From Saprospiraceae bacterium (lineage in GTDB: Bacteria; Bacteroidota; Bacteroidia; Chitinophagales; Saprospiraceae), in NCBI GenBank assembly GCA_013042795.1, contig JABDPK010000015.1, positions 1-29,924 on the forward strand: a stretch of DNA of 29,924 nt. The letters are read 5' to 3'. Position 1 is the stretch's first letter. Each line of letters starts with the position of its first letter. This document shows, piece after piece, positions 1 through 7,950 of the stretch. The position numbers were made by a program, and so were the translations under genes. A model generated the notes under the pieces. That model saw only the letters and a program-made list of their open reading frames with translations. It ran no database searches and was not told the DNA's origin.

Positions 1-422
1 TAATCTTCAAATACTTCGATATCATGTTGTTTCATGATAAATTCAGTGAATTTGCCTTTAAACCTGGTGGCTTTGACGAGGTGATTATCAATCCAGTGAT
101 AATTACCACCACGAGGTTTACCCATTAATAGCCCGTGATATTTAAATCCGTGACGATCCAGCCATTCAGCAGTAACATCCCTGTGATCTTCCGTCCTGGA
201 AGTAAAAAATGTAATTACATGACCTTCATCATACCATTTATTGCAAATCTGCAAAGCATCCGGATATAGTTTGGCTGTGACCATTCTTTCCGGTTCTTCA
301 TTGGGAATATCGTCACATATTGTACCGTCAATGTCTATGAGAAAGTTCTTTACTTCATCCGGCAATTGGGGACTGAGATGATTCCCCTGCGAATCATAAA
401 GATCTTTTAATCGCTTATCCAT
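1..422 (-). CDS. HAD-superfamily phosphatase-like protein (3' end cut by window edge)
   Basis: I translated this frame by hand: ATG at 422-420, then 140 open codons, with two bases (TA) of the next codon at the edge. Those bases could begin a stop, so the protein may be almost complete. Seen: the HAD motif I DIDGT at residues 30-34 (nucleophile D30, acid D32), a motif II-like TFFTSR ending at R76, a lysine at K102 (LLMGKPRGG) and an acidic motif IV-like WIDNH (D112). This is a small, capless HAD layout. Similar Bacteroidota proteins are, from memory, often labelled phosphoheptose isomerase, but these motifs indicate a phosphohydrolase or phosphotransferase. The substrate is unknown. The start overlaps the stop of the M23 gene by one base (TAATG), which suggests translational coupling. 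The HAD fold assignment is firm; the function is not. Confidence 0.85.
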   Translation of the reverse strand, partial: MDKRLKDLYDSQGNHLSPQLPDEVKNFLIDIDGTICDDIPNEEPERMVTAKLYPDALQICNKWYDEGHVITFFTSRTEDHRDVTAEWLDRHGFKYHGLLMGKPRGGNYHWIDNHLVKATRFKGKFTEFIMKQHDIEVFED

Positions 423-1207
423 TATTCAAAAGTAATATATTCTTCAGGATTTAGAGCAACGCCACGATTCCATAATTCAAAATGAACATGAGGTCCGGTC
501 GTTAATTCACCGGTATTTCCAATAATTGCAATGGCCTCGCCTGCAGATACAGTTTCACCAACTTTCTTTAACAATGTCGAGTTGTGTTTATAAATTGAAA
601 TCATATCATGGTTATGCTGTATTGATATCGTATTTCCTGTTTTTTCTGTCCATCCCGCATTAACGACAACACCATCCAGTATACTTTTTATCGGCGAATT
701 GCTTGGTGCAACAATATCTACACCAAGATGATTGTTTTCCAGGTTGAATGATGCGCTGATATCACCTTTAAGGGGTGTTGTAAAATGGAGTAATTCAACC
801 GGGGCACCTGAGTTTTGATTCGTCATTAGCTTGAAATCCTCAGCGGTTATACCTGCTATTTCCTGGTTCGTGGGATTAAGGATATTCCTTAATCCATTAG
901 TATATACTCTTTGGGCATCCAGTTGTTCTTCCATTTCTTCAAGTCGTTCAATCAAATCCATATATACTTTATTGTTTTTGATTTCGGCATAACCCGGAAC
1001 AGTATACCTAAGGGGTGTATATGAAATAAGTGCGAAAGTACTTAAGCCTACAAACAGGATGAAAAAAACAAGAAGGCTCATCACTCCAAGCATTGAAAAG
1101 CGTGTAGATTTTACTTCGCCAAGCGTGTCTTCATCAAAGATAACAAGGCGGTATTTGTCATTAATTTTCGACTTGCCGGATTTTTTCTTGTCTGTTTCTT
1201 CTGCCAT
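422..1207 (-). CDS. Membrane-anchored M23 (LytM-type) metallopeptidase
   Basis: 261 residues. The N-terminus is basic and cytoplasmic (about 1-38), followed by one membrane helix (about 39-62), a short charged coiled-coil-like stretch (about 80-102) and a C-terminal LytM domain (about 150-258). The zinc ligands and catalytic residues of the family are present: HLGVD gives H160 and D164, HVHFELW gives H240 and H242, and H208 lies in the usual position. It should therefore be an active zinc endopeptidase acting on peptidoglycan cross-links in the periplasm, tethered to the inner membrane. The membrane helix plus coiled coil resembles division-type or cell-shape M23 proteins, but substrate and role cannot be read from the sequence. 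The start is ATG at 1207. The gene is divergent from the PorW/SprE-like gene and overlaps the HAD gene by one base. Confidence 0.93.
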   Translation of the reverse strand: MAEETDKKKSGKSKINDKYRLVIFDEDTLGEVKSTRFSMLGVMSLLVFFILFVGLSTFALISYTPLRYTVPGYAEIKNNKVYMDLIERLEEMEEQLDAQRVYTNGLRNILNPTNQEIAGITAEDFKLMTNQNSGAPVELLHFTTPLKGDISASFNLENNHLGVDIVAPSNSPIKSILDGVVVNAGWTEKTGNTISIQHNHDMISIYKHNSTLLKKVGETVSAGEAIAIIGNTGELTTGPHVHFELWNRGVALNPEEYITFE

Positions 1208-1402
1208 TTTATTTAGGATATCTCACCGATTCAGTAAATCAGGCATTCTTTTTGAAAATGAATAGGGTAGTTTTAGCGTAAAAATTAAAATATTTTGGAC
1301 TTAATTCAGTTATTAGAGTTGAAATTGAGTGCCGGATATCAAATAGCTGCATTTAGCTGTTCAAAATTCTTTCATTTATCCTAATAAAGCAATTTTTTAA
1401 GT
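1208..1402. promoter_or_regulatory. Divergent intergenic region, M23 gene / PorW-SprE-like gene
   Basis: These 195 bases separate two divergent starts, so promoters for both should lie here. I looked on both strands for the Bacteroidota pattern (TTG near -33, TAnnTTTG near -7) and found no full match. No purine-rich ribosome binding site precedes either start. The region is AT-rich and holds no open frame of its own. Confidence 0.4.
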
Positions 1403-4400
1403 TTGAAAAAATTCCTTCAATTTATATGCTTTGCTTTTGTATTAACAATAGTTTCTTCTTGTTCCACGACCAAGTCCAAGGACGAAATAAAGGGTTTTAA
1501 GAAATTCTATCATAATACAACGGCCAAGTTCAATGGATTCTTCAATGCGGAGGAACTCATGAAAGAGAGCATGGTCAAGCTCCAGGACATGCATCTTGAT
1601 AACTACAACGAGATCCTTGATGTTTATGACTATGTAAATGTTGACAATCCTCAGTCTGTCAGTGCGGACCTGGATAAAGCCATAGAAAAAGTATCAACCG
1701 TTGCTACTATTCATGACATTTCAAATTATGTTGATGATTGTTACGTAATCATCGGAAAAGCCCAATACCTCAAACATGATTACGTAGGTGCAGAGGAGAC
1801 ATTCCAGTATTTTGAAGAAATGTTCGATCCCAAGAACCCTTATGGACGAGTTTATTCAAAGTCAAAATCCAAAAGAACTGGTCGTGCTACTCCCAAAGAG
1901 TTAAAACAACAAAGAAAGGAGAAAGAAAATGAAAGGAAAGAGCAACAAAAAGAAAGGGATGAACAGAAAAAGGAACGTGAAGAAATAAGGAAAGAACAAC
2001 AAAAAACAAGAAAGGAGAAAGAAAAGGAACGGAAGAAGAAAGCAAAGGAAAGAAAGAAGAATGCTAAAAAAAGCAGAAGTTCTTCAAGAAGTTCGTCAAG
2101 AGGCTCCACAAGAAGTTCTGAGAAAGACTCAAGCCAGGATAAGGATGAAGAAATTAAAGCGCCGACAATTGACAGGGAAAAACAAAGAGAACAGGAAAAA
2201 GCGCTTGAAGCATTAAGAAAAGAAAAAGAAGAAGAGGAAAAAAGGAAGAAGGAAGAGGAGAAGAAAAAAGAAGCTGCTTTTAAATCCCAGGGTAAGGGAG
2301 CGATTTTTAAGAACAGAACAGCCTATACACAAGGTCTTTATTGGCTGGCCCGAACATATATCGCTACTGAAAGATATTCGACTGCAGAATATGTCATAAA
2401 AAAACTGGATGACATGGCCGGATTGAGTGATGATGTTGAAAGACAATTAAATGCAGTGAAAGCAGATCTGTATATTCAAAGAAAGGAATATAACCAGGCA
2501 CTTGTCGCCCTGGAAGATGCTATAAATACTGAAAAGGACAGGAAATTAAAAGGACGCTATGCTTTTATCAGAGCACAGATATTTGAAAAATCTGACAACT
2601 CATCCATGGCATTTGGTGAATACAGGAGAGCCAAGAAATTAAGTCCGGAGTATGAAATGAAATTCAATGCCGTGCTGAACGAATTGAAGTTGTCTTACAG
2701 AACCGGCCAGACCAGTCAGAAAAAGGCAATGAATAAGCTGGATAAAATGCTTGCAGAGTCGAAGAATAAGGATTACTATGACCAAATCTATTTTACAATT
2801 GCCCAAATAAAGCTGGATGGTGGAGATATAAGTGGTGCGATCGCAAGTTTTAACGAGGCCATTGAGTCCACGGGAGGAAACCAACTCGTAAAGCTTGAAG
2901 CATATTTCAGGCTCGCTGAATTACTGTTTGACCAGGAATTGTATGCTGAAGCCAAGGAAAATTACGATATGGCACTGAAGATGATGCCTCTGACCGATGA
3001 GCGCTATAAAAAAGTCGAAAAGCTATCCAAAAACCTTGTAGAGATTGCTAAGAACATAGACGTTATCCGATTGCAGGACAGTCTTTTAAGGATGAGCCTG
3101 TTATCTGAAGATGAACTGACTGAGATGGCAAGGGATATTCTTACGCAAAAGGAGATTGAAGGCATAGATAAGGCTTCCGAGGCAGATGAAAAGAGGGCAA
3201 AAATCATCACTTCAAACAGGCAATTAAGTGCCGGGAGAAGTAATTTCTTTGCCTATAATCCACTGGCTCTGAACCAGGGTAAAACCGAGTTTAACCGGGT
3301 ATGGGGAGACAGATTGCTTGAGGATAACTGGCGCCGATCACTTCGGGCAGATGCCGCACTGGCTGAGTTCCAGGAGGAAGAAGAAGCTGAAGAAATCAGG
3401 ACTGATTTCAGTGATGAAGAAATCAGAGATATATTAAGGGATATCCCTAGGAATGAGATTCAAAAGAAATCAGCCAATGCAAAAATCCAGAATGCTCTAT
3501 TTGCTTTGGGTAAATTATTCAGGGAACGATTACGCAACTATGAAAAATCTGTCGATGTTCTCGAAAGGCTGATCCGGGAATATCCGTCATATGATAAAAG
3601 GGATGAAGCATTATTCAACCTGTACCTTTCCTATTATGATTTAAACCAGATGGCCAGGGTAAATGAGGTGAAACAAAAGTTACTTGATGAATTCCCTGAT
3701 TCCAAGTTTACAAAACTTGCTACCGATCCATCATACGCAAAGTCTTTGCGTGATCAGGAAAACTCAATCGAGGAATATTATTCCGAAACCTACCGATTGT
3801 TTGATAATGGAGAGCATGAACTTGTCATTTCACGATCCACTGAAAAGATAGATCTGTTTCCCAACAATAAAGAATACAATGCCAAATTCGACATGCTGAA
3901 AGCCATGAGTTATGGCAGTACAGAAGGAAAAGAAAAGTATATCGAAGAACTGGAAGCTCTGGTCAAAAGACATCCTAAGACTCCAGAGGAAACAAGGGCC
4001 AAGGAAATTTTGAGATTCCTGAGAGGGGACAGGGAGGCATTCGACAAAATCCTTTACGAAGAAGCACTTGATATATTTGAGCGCGAAGATGAAAAACTTC
4101 ATTATGTTTTTATCGTGGTCTATGACCTGAGCCAAAGAGATTTCGACAGGGCAAAGATTGATATCAACAATTATAACAAAAAGTATCACCGTTTTGACAA
4201 TCTCAAAACAAGCAATATTTATCTCAACCAGGAAAACAAGGCCCAGGTCATTCTTGTAAGATCATTCGAAAATAAGGATGAATCCATGACGTATTATCAA
4301 GGTGTCCAAAAAAACAAGAAGGAATATATAAAGAACGAGAAGATCCAATTCGACATGTTTGCCAGTACTCAGAAGAATTACAGGGAAGTCATAAAGCAGC

Positions 4401-4453
4401 AGGGTATATCAAACTACAGGGTGTTCTTTGAAGACAATTACCTTGGAAGGTAA
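1403..4453 (+). CDS. porW: PorW/SprE-like type IX secretion lipoprotein with TPR-like repeats
   Basis: 1016 residues. The start is TTG at 1403: an in-frame TAA at 1385-1387 rules out anything further upstream, no ATG or GTG lies between, and the signal peptide begins at once. A lipobox-like VSSC puts the lipidated cysteine at C20. The N-terminal third (FKKFYHNTTAKFNGFFNAEE, then YVDDCYVIIGKAQYLKHDY) resembles the conserved front of PorW/SprE, the periplasmic lipoprotein of T9SS that also supports gliding in Flavobacterium. Helical TPR-like pairs occur near 105-150, 311-340, 499-530 and 713-770. Residues about 152-293 form a strongly charged K/E/R-rich insert with a Ser/Arg patch, which makes the protein longer than the roughly 870 residues I recall for the Flavobacterium member. 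The family call is from recognised pattern only; a generic TPR lipoprotein is the alternative. Confidence 0.78.
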   Translation: MKKFLQFICFAFVLTIVSSCSTTKSKDEIKGFKKFYHNTTAKFNGFFNAEELMKESMVKLQDMHLDNYNEILDVYDYVNVDNPQSVSADLDKAIEKVSTVATIHDISNYVDDCYVIIGKAQYLKHDYVGAEETFQYFEEMFDPKNPYGRVYSKSKSKRTGRATPKELKQQRKEKENERKEQQKERDEQKKEREEIRKEQQKTRKEKEKERKKKAKERKKNAKKSRSSSRSSSRGSTRSSEKDSSQDKDEEIKAPTIDREKQREQEKALEALRKEKEEEEKRKKEEEKKKEAAFKSQGKGAIFKNRTAYTQGLYWLARTYIATERYSTAEYVIKKLDDMAGLSDDVERQLNAVKADLYIQRKEYNQALVALEDAINTEKDRKLKGRYAFIRAQIFEKSDNSSMAFGEYRRAKKLSPEYEMKFNAVLNELKLSYRTGQTSQKKAMNKLDKMLAESKNKDYYDQIYFTIAQIKLDGGDISGAIASFNEAIESTGGNQLVKLEAYFRLAELLFDQELYAEAKENYDMALKMMPLTDERYKKVEKLSKNLVEIAKNIDVIRLQDSLLRMSLLSEDELTEMARDILTQKEIEGIDKASEADEKRAKIITSNRQLSAGRSNFFAYNPLALNQGKTEFNRVWGDRLLEDNWRRSLRADAALAEFQEEEEAEEIRTDFSDEEIRDILRDIPRNEIQKKSANAKIQNALFALGKLFRERLRNYEKSVDVLERLIREYPSYDKRDEALFNLYLSYYDLNQMARVNEVKQKLLDEFPDSKFTKLATDPSYAKSLRDQENSIEEYYSETYRLFDNGEHELVISRSTEKIDLFPNNKEYNAKFDMLKAMSYGSTEGKEKYIEELEALVKRHPKTPEETRAKEILRFLRGDREAFDKILYEEALDIFEREDEKLHYVFIVVYDLSQRDFDRAKIDINNYNKKYHRFDNLKTSNIYLNQENKAQVILVRSFENKDESMTYYQGVQKNKKEYIKNEKIQFDMFASTQKNYREVIKQQGISNYRVFFEDNYLGR
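1856..2281 (+). other. Low-complexity K/E/R-rich coding segment with a 59-base polypurine run
   Basis: This part of the PorW/SprE-like gene encodes about 140 residues that are almost all Lys, Glu, Arg and Gln, interrupted by a Ser/Arg-rich patch around nt 2070-2120. Coding-strand purines dominate, and 2215-2273 is an uninterrupted purine run. At protein level it looks like a long single alpha helix or a coiled coil. At DNA level such runs can form triplexes or cause slippage. Length variation between relatives is likely, but that is inference. Confidence 0.8.
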
Positions 4454-4631
4454 AACTATTTCTGCGATTTGATGTATAATAATTCCACTTATTGTCTTCT
4501 ATTTAATGCACTAAGTTTTCAATACCAAGCAAATAACTCACAAGGGCAGCACTTTGGAAATAGATAAGCATTAGCTGGTGGTTCATCGGCAAGTATTCCT
4601 GATCTTTTCCATATCTCTAAGTCATAAAGTA

Positions 4632-4646
4632 TCTGGTGTTACCAGA
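4632..4646. terminator. Small perfect hairpin between convergent genes
   Basis: TCTGGT (4632-4637), loop GTT, ACCAGA (4641-4646): a perfect 6-bp stem in the 280-base gap between the convergent PorW/SprE-like gene and the tandem-repeat lipoprotein gene. No clear T-run follows on either strand, so a terminator role is only suggested by position. I see no coding sequence in the rest of 4454-4733. Confidence 0.25.
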
Positions 4647-4733
4647 ATGTTTTGGATAAGATTTAAGACCCAATAGACCATAGTTAAACAATTAATGTTC
4701 AGCTTAAATCACGATAGAAAGAAAACCAAAATT

Positions 4734-5549
4734 TTATGGCACTTTCATAAGGTAAATGGATAATTTGACTTCACCGTTTTCTGGAATTGCGAAGTTTGGT
4801 GTATCCGGTATATTATCTAGAAATGATCCACCGTATATACCAATCAAATCTCCAGAAACAGGTTGTGATCCAAATTCACTATTAACAGAAACCCTTGCGT
4901 ATACATAATAAAGGCCTTTGGGAAAGTCTTCTATGAAAAAAGATTCTGTAGTTCCTGATCCACAAATACCATTATCAGTATAGATATAACCATTTGACAG
5001 ATCAATATCTTCATCAAAGACTACATGCCAGCTTTTACCATTGACATTGAAAGGTAGATTTAAGGTACCTACAACATCTGCTGGGGTATTGTCTGGTACT
5101 TCCATTAGGTCAATAGAGATGCTAACTTCACCTTTTTCTGGGATTGTGAAGTTGGGTAATTCCGGTATATTATCTACAAAAGAACCACCGTATATACCTA
5201 TCAAGTCACCTGGTTTTGGTGGTGATCCAAATTGACTATTGACTGAAACTCTTGCATAAACAAAAAAGACTCCGTTCGGGACATCTTCGATTGTAAATGA
5301 AATTGTAGTTCCTGACCCACAAATACCATTATCAGTATAGATATAACCATTTGACGGGTCAATATCTTCATCAAAGACTACATGCCAGCTTTTACCATTG
5401 ACATCCAAAGGAAGATTCAGAGTAGCTACTACATTAGCTGGGGTATTGTCTTCAGGTCCAAGCGGGTCATCATCATCCTGGCAAGAAAAAACAATAGCCA
5501 GAGAAATCAATAAAATAAGGATGAAACGAAATTTATCTAGATATTTCAT
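4734..5549 (-). CDS. Putative lipoprotein of two tandem 119-residue repeats, function unknown
   Basis: 271 residues. A lipoprotein signal ends at C23 (VFSC) and is followed by an acidic DDDD stretch, fitting surface or outer-membrane lipoproteins in this phylum. The rest is two consecutive repeats, residues 34-152 and 153-271, each starting DNTPA-VV and running to the next. Each carries GKSWHVVFDEDID, YIYTDNGICGSGTT with a single Cys, VYARVSVNS, GDLIGIYGGSF and DNIP. The alternating hydrophobic pattern suggests two beta-sandwich domains, and the many Asp/Gly residues would suit metal or sugar binding, but no catalytic motif is evident and I do not recognise the family. The gene is 208 bases downstream of the HTCS regulator on the same strand, so it could be its target or be co-transcribed with it. 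Confidence 0.8.
   Translation of the reverse strand: MKYLDKFRFILILLISLAIVFSCQDDDDPLGPEDNTPANVVATLNLPLDVNGKSWHVVFDEDIDPSNGYIYTDNGICGSGTTISFTIEDVPNGVFFVYARVSVNSQFGSPPKPGDLIGIYGGSFVDNIPELPNFTIPEKGEVSISIDLMEVPDNTPADVVGTLNLPFNVNGKSWHVVFDEDIDLSNGYIYTDNGICGSGTTESFFIEDFPKGLYYVYARVSVNSEFGSQPVSGDLIGIYGGSFLDNIPDTPNFAIPENGEVKLSIYLMKVP
4737..5450 (-). repeat. In-gene tandem duplication, 2 x 357 bp
   Basis: Unit A is 5094-5450 and unit B is 4737-5093, both exactly 357 bp, in frame and joined with no spacer. Identity is uneven. By eye 4947-5046 against 5304-5403 shows about 3 differences in 100 bases, while the adjacent 4857-4946 against 5214-5303 differs at roughly 30 percent of positions. Confidence 0.95.
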
Positions 5550-5586
5550 GACTAAATATTTTAAGTTAAAAAATGTGGTGATTCAA

Positions 5587-5606
5587 GTTGCTCTCTTTTG
5601 AGCAAC
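5587..5606 (-). promoter_or_regulatory. Perfect 7-bp hairpin in the leader of the tandem-repeat lipoprotein gene
   Basis: GTTGCTC (5587-5593), six-base loop, GAGCAAC (5600-5606), lying 37 bases upstream of the lipoprotein ATG. It could be a 5' leader structure or an operator dyad. No T-run follows on the minus strand, which argues against a simple intrinsic terminator. Confidence 0.35.
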
Positions 5607-5708
5607 CCATCTGGAAACACAATATCACAGAATACTTAAAGGGAAAGAACAAGCTTAACACAGGACCCAGTAAAAACTTTTTGCTTTTATTAAGGCTATA
5701 ATTTATTT

Positions 5709-5734
5709 ATGATCCTGTCAGTATGCAAGATCAT
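5709..5734 (-). terminator. Imperfect hairpin just after the HTCS gene
   Basis: ATGATC pairs with GATCAT, with an inner TG/CA pair after one mismatch and an eight-base loop. It lies 24 bases past the stop of the HTCS gene in the direction of transcription. The following sequence is AT-rich but not a clean T-run. A weak terminator candidate. Confidence 0.3.
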
Positions 5735-5757
5735 TTATAGACAATTGATATGCTTTG

Positions 5758-7950
5758 TTATTCGTGCCATTTATTTTGTTTATTGTCCAATAACTCTTTT
5801 TGCCGAAATTTTCTTGGGCTTTGACCAAATTTTTTCATGAATATTTTACTGAAATGAGAAAGGTTTTTAAATCCTGCCTCAAGAGATACTTGTGTGACAT
5901 TGAGATCAGTTGAGGACAGTAATTCTTTTGCTTTATTGAGACGAAGATTACGAATGAAGTGGTGCACAGTTGTATTGGTAAGTGCTTTGAATTTGCGGTA
6001 AAGTTGTGATCGACTCATACCCAGACTCTGACATAATTCATATATACCGAAATCTTCATCTTGCAAATGATCTACCAATTTCTGTGAAACATCTCGTAGG
6101 AATAGGTCTTCTTTTTTAAATAACAACTTTTCATTTTTAGTATGAAGTTCCAGTTGTGTTAGAAGTGTTGTATACCTTTCTTGTAGTGACTTACGCAGTG
6201 CAGTTAACTTATTTATTCTTACAAATAGCTCTTTACGGTTAAAAGGTTTAATGAGATAGGCGTCAGCACCAGCTTCCAAGCCTGTTATTCTCGAATGCTG
6301 ATCACCTTTTGCTGTAAGTAGCACAACAGGAATATGACTTGTACGCAGATCATTTTTAATTTTTTCGCATAAAGTAAAACCATCCATTTTAGGCATCATC
6401 ACATCACTGATAATCAGGTCAGGAACAATAGTGATAGCTTTTTCAAATCCTTCAAGACCATTAACGGCCTCTATTACTTGATATTCGTCAGATAATAATG
6501 ACTTGAGGTAACGTAAGACATCAGAATTATCTTCTATAATGAGTATAGTTAGGTTTTCTTCAAATGAAGAGGGTTGTTCCAGATTGTTTTCTACAACTTG
6601 ATCAATAGTGATATCGGATGTTGCTTGTTTTAAAGTTGGTTGTATTTGTCCGAAGGCTTCTTTATTTCTAATAGGTAAAAAGACGGTAAATGTAGATCCT
6701 TCATGCGGTTTACTTTCTACTTTAATCTTTCCTTTCAATAGATTAACCAATTCCTTGGTTAAAGCAAGTCCCAGTCCTGTACCTTCTGACAGCCCTGAAT
6801 ATTCATCCACCTGGTAGTACCTGTTGAAAATTTTTGGCAGATGATCTTTAGAAATACCCACACCTGAATCCGCTATCCTGATAACAAGCATTTTATCAAG
6901 ACCTTTTCCTGTCTTGAACACTGTAACTCGTATACATCCTCCCTGAGGTGTGAATTTTATGGCATTTGTTAAAAGATTTGAGATAATATCCTGGATTTTT
7001 TCAGAATCAAAATCCATTTGAATTTTATCCGGATTTGCAGAAAATTTAAGTTCGATGCTTTTTTCTTTTGCATAGGAGTGAAATGATTCCACTAGAAATT
7101 TAATGTATTCAATAACATCGTCTTGCATCATATTGATAGCGACAGCAGCTGCTTCCAATTTTGACAGACTGAGCATTTGATTAGTCAGGTTGAGCAGTTT
7201 TTTTCCACTACGTATGATCATACTAAATCCTTCATTTGACACCAAATTTTTTTCATTTGCTTTAATTTGCTCAGCTACCCCAAGGATGATAGTAAGTGGT
7301 GTTCGAAATTCATGAGTGATATTGGTATAGAAATTCGTTTTAAATTCATCTAATTCCTGCATCCGCTTTTCCTTGTCCAATTTTATCTTTTCTAATTGCC
7401 AATTATAATAATATAGTGCTGCAAATATTGTAATGACTCCATTTAGGAATCCTATGAAATAGTGAAATATCAGGTAACTTGGAGAGGTTTGAGGTTGTAT
7501 GATTGTAACACCGCTCATCAAAAACAGATATAGTAATATGACAAATAAAGCCCGTTTTTTATTTGGCAAGGTCAAGGCATAGATTGGTCCGATAAGACCT
7601 ATAAAAACGGGACCTCCCGCAAGAAGTAATCCCCCCATCAGATATACTTTTACAGAAGAAATAACCACAATGCCTATTTGTGTCACTAGAGCATATAATT
7701 CTATCTGTTGTCTGTAAAAATGAAAAAAGGTAAGATTTCCCAGGAGAGCCACAAGAAATATGATATTCATAATGAAAATTCCATTGCCGGCTTGAAATCC
7801 AATTACAACACTCCCTAATAGTAAAATTGGAAGTCCGACGACATGTACTACCCACCATATTATTTTTATCAATACAGTTTGCTCATCATCACCTGGATAG
7901 TAAACATAACTGGTCAACCATTCATTCAATTTATGAAAATATGGCCTCAT
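5758..7950 (-). CDS. Hybrid two-component regulator: membrane sensor, histidine kinase, receiver, AraC domain
   Basis: 730 residues. Six hydrophobic helices span about 28-180 with only short loops, then a linker, HisKA (H-box NITHEFRTPL, phosphoacceptor H213), HATPase (N-box N325/N329, G1 DSGVGI at 361-366, G2 GTGLGL at 390-395), a receiver (E473, D474, phospho-acceptor D516 in ISDVMMPKMDG, T546, K568) and a C-terminal AraC-type helix-turn-helix (about 630-728). All residues needed for autophosphorylation, phosphotransfer and DNA binding are present. The HTCS class in Bacteroidota usually carries a large periplasmic beta-propeller/Y_Y_Y sensor; here the input is instead an all-membrane module, so a lipophilic or membrane-state signal is plausible but unproven. 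Signal and targets are unknown. The closest candidate target is the downstream lipoprotein, and 8049-8077 is a possible autoregulatory site. Confidence 0.95.
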   Translation of the reverse strand: MRPYFHKLNEWLTSYVYYPGDDEQTVLIKIIWWVVHVVGLPILLLGSVVIGFQAGNGIFIMNIIFLVALLGNLTFFHFYRQQIELYALVTQIGIVVISSVKVYLMGGLLLAGGPVFIGLIGPIYALTLPNKKRALFVILLYLFLMSGVTIIQPQTSPSYLIFHYFIGFLNGVITIFAALYYYNWQLEKIKLDKEKRMQELDEFKTNFYTNITHEFRTPLTIILGVAEQIKANEKNLVSNEGFSMIIRSGKKLLNLTNQMLSLSKLEAAAVAINMMQDDVIEYIKFLVESFHSYAKEKSIELKFSANPDKIQMDFDSEKIQDIISNLLTNAIKFTPQGGCIRVTVFKTGKGLDKMLVIRIADSGVGISKDHLPKIFNRYYQVDEYSGLSEGTGLGLALTKELVNLLKGKIKVESKPHEGSTFTVFLPIRNKEAFGQIQPTLKQATSDITIDQVVENNLEQPSSFEENLTILIIEDNSDVLRYLKSLLSDEYQVIEAVNGLEGFEKAITIVPDLIISDVMMPKMDGFTLCEKIKNDLRTSHIPVVLLTAKGDQHSRITGLEAGADAYLIKPFNRKELFVRINKLTALRKSLQERYTTLLTQLELHTKNEKLLFKKEDLFLRDVSQKLVDHLQDEDFGIYELCQSLGMSRSQLYRKFKALTNTTVHHFIRNLRLNKAKELLSSTDLNVTQVSLEAGFKNLSHFSKIFMKKFGQSPRKFRQKELLDNKQNKWHE

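Noticed and set aside
1852..2446. Two minus-strand open frames (85 and 77 aa) opposite the PorW/SprE-like gene
   Set aside because: They are the complement of the purine-rich K/E-coding stretch and read as Phe/Leu/Ser-rich low complexity; no start context or family resemblance.
4454..4733. Possible decayed gene or mobile-element scar between convergent genes
   Set aside because: No inverted terminal repeats, target duplication or recognisable peptide remnant could be seen; only a small hairpin stands out.
4737..5450. Tandem repeats as a CRISPR or VNTR array
   Set aside because: There are only two long in-frame coding units with no spacers, so this is a domain duplication.
5041..5601. Two similar plus-strand frames (64 and 67 aa)
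   Set aside because: Both are antisense shadows of the duplicated lipoprotein; their similarity comes only from the 357-bp repeat.
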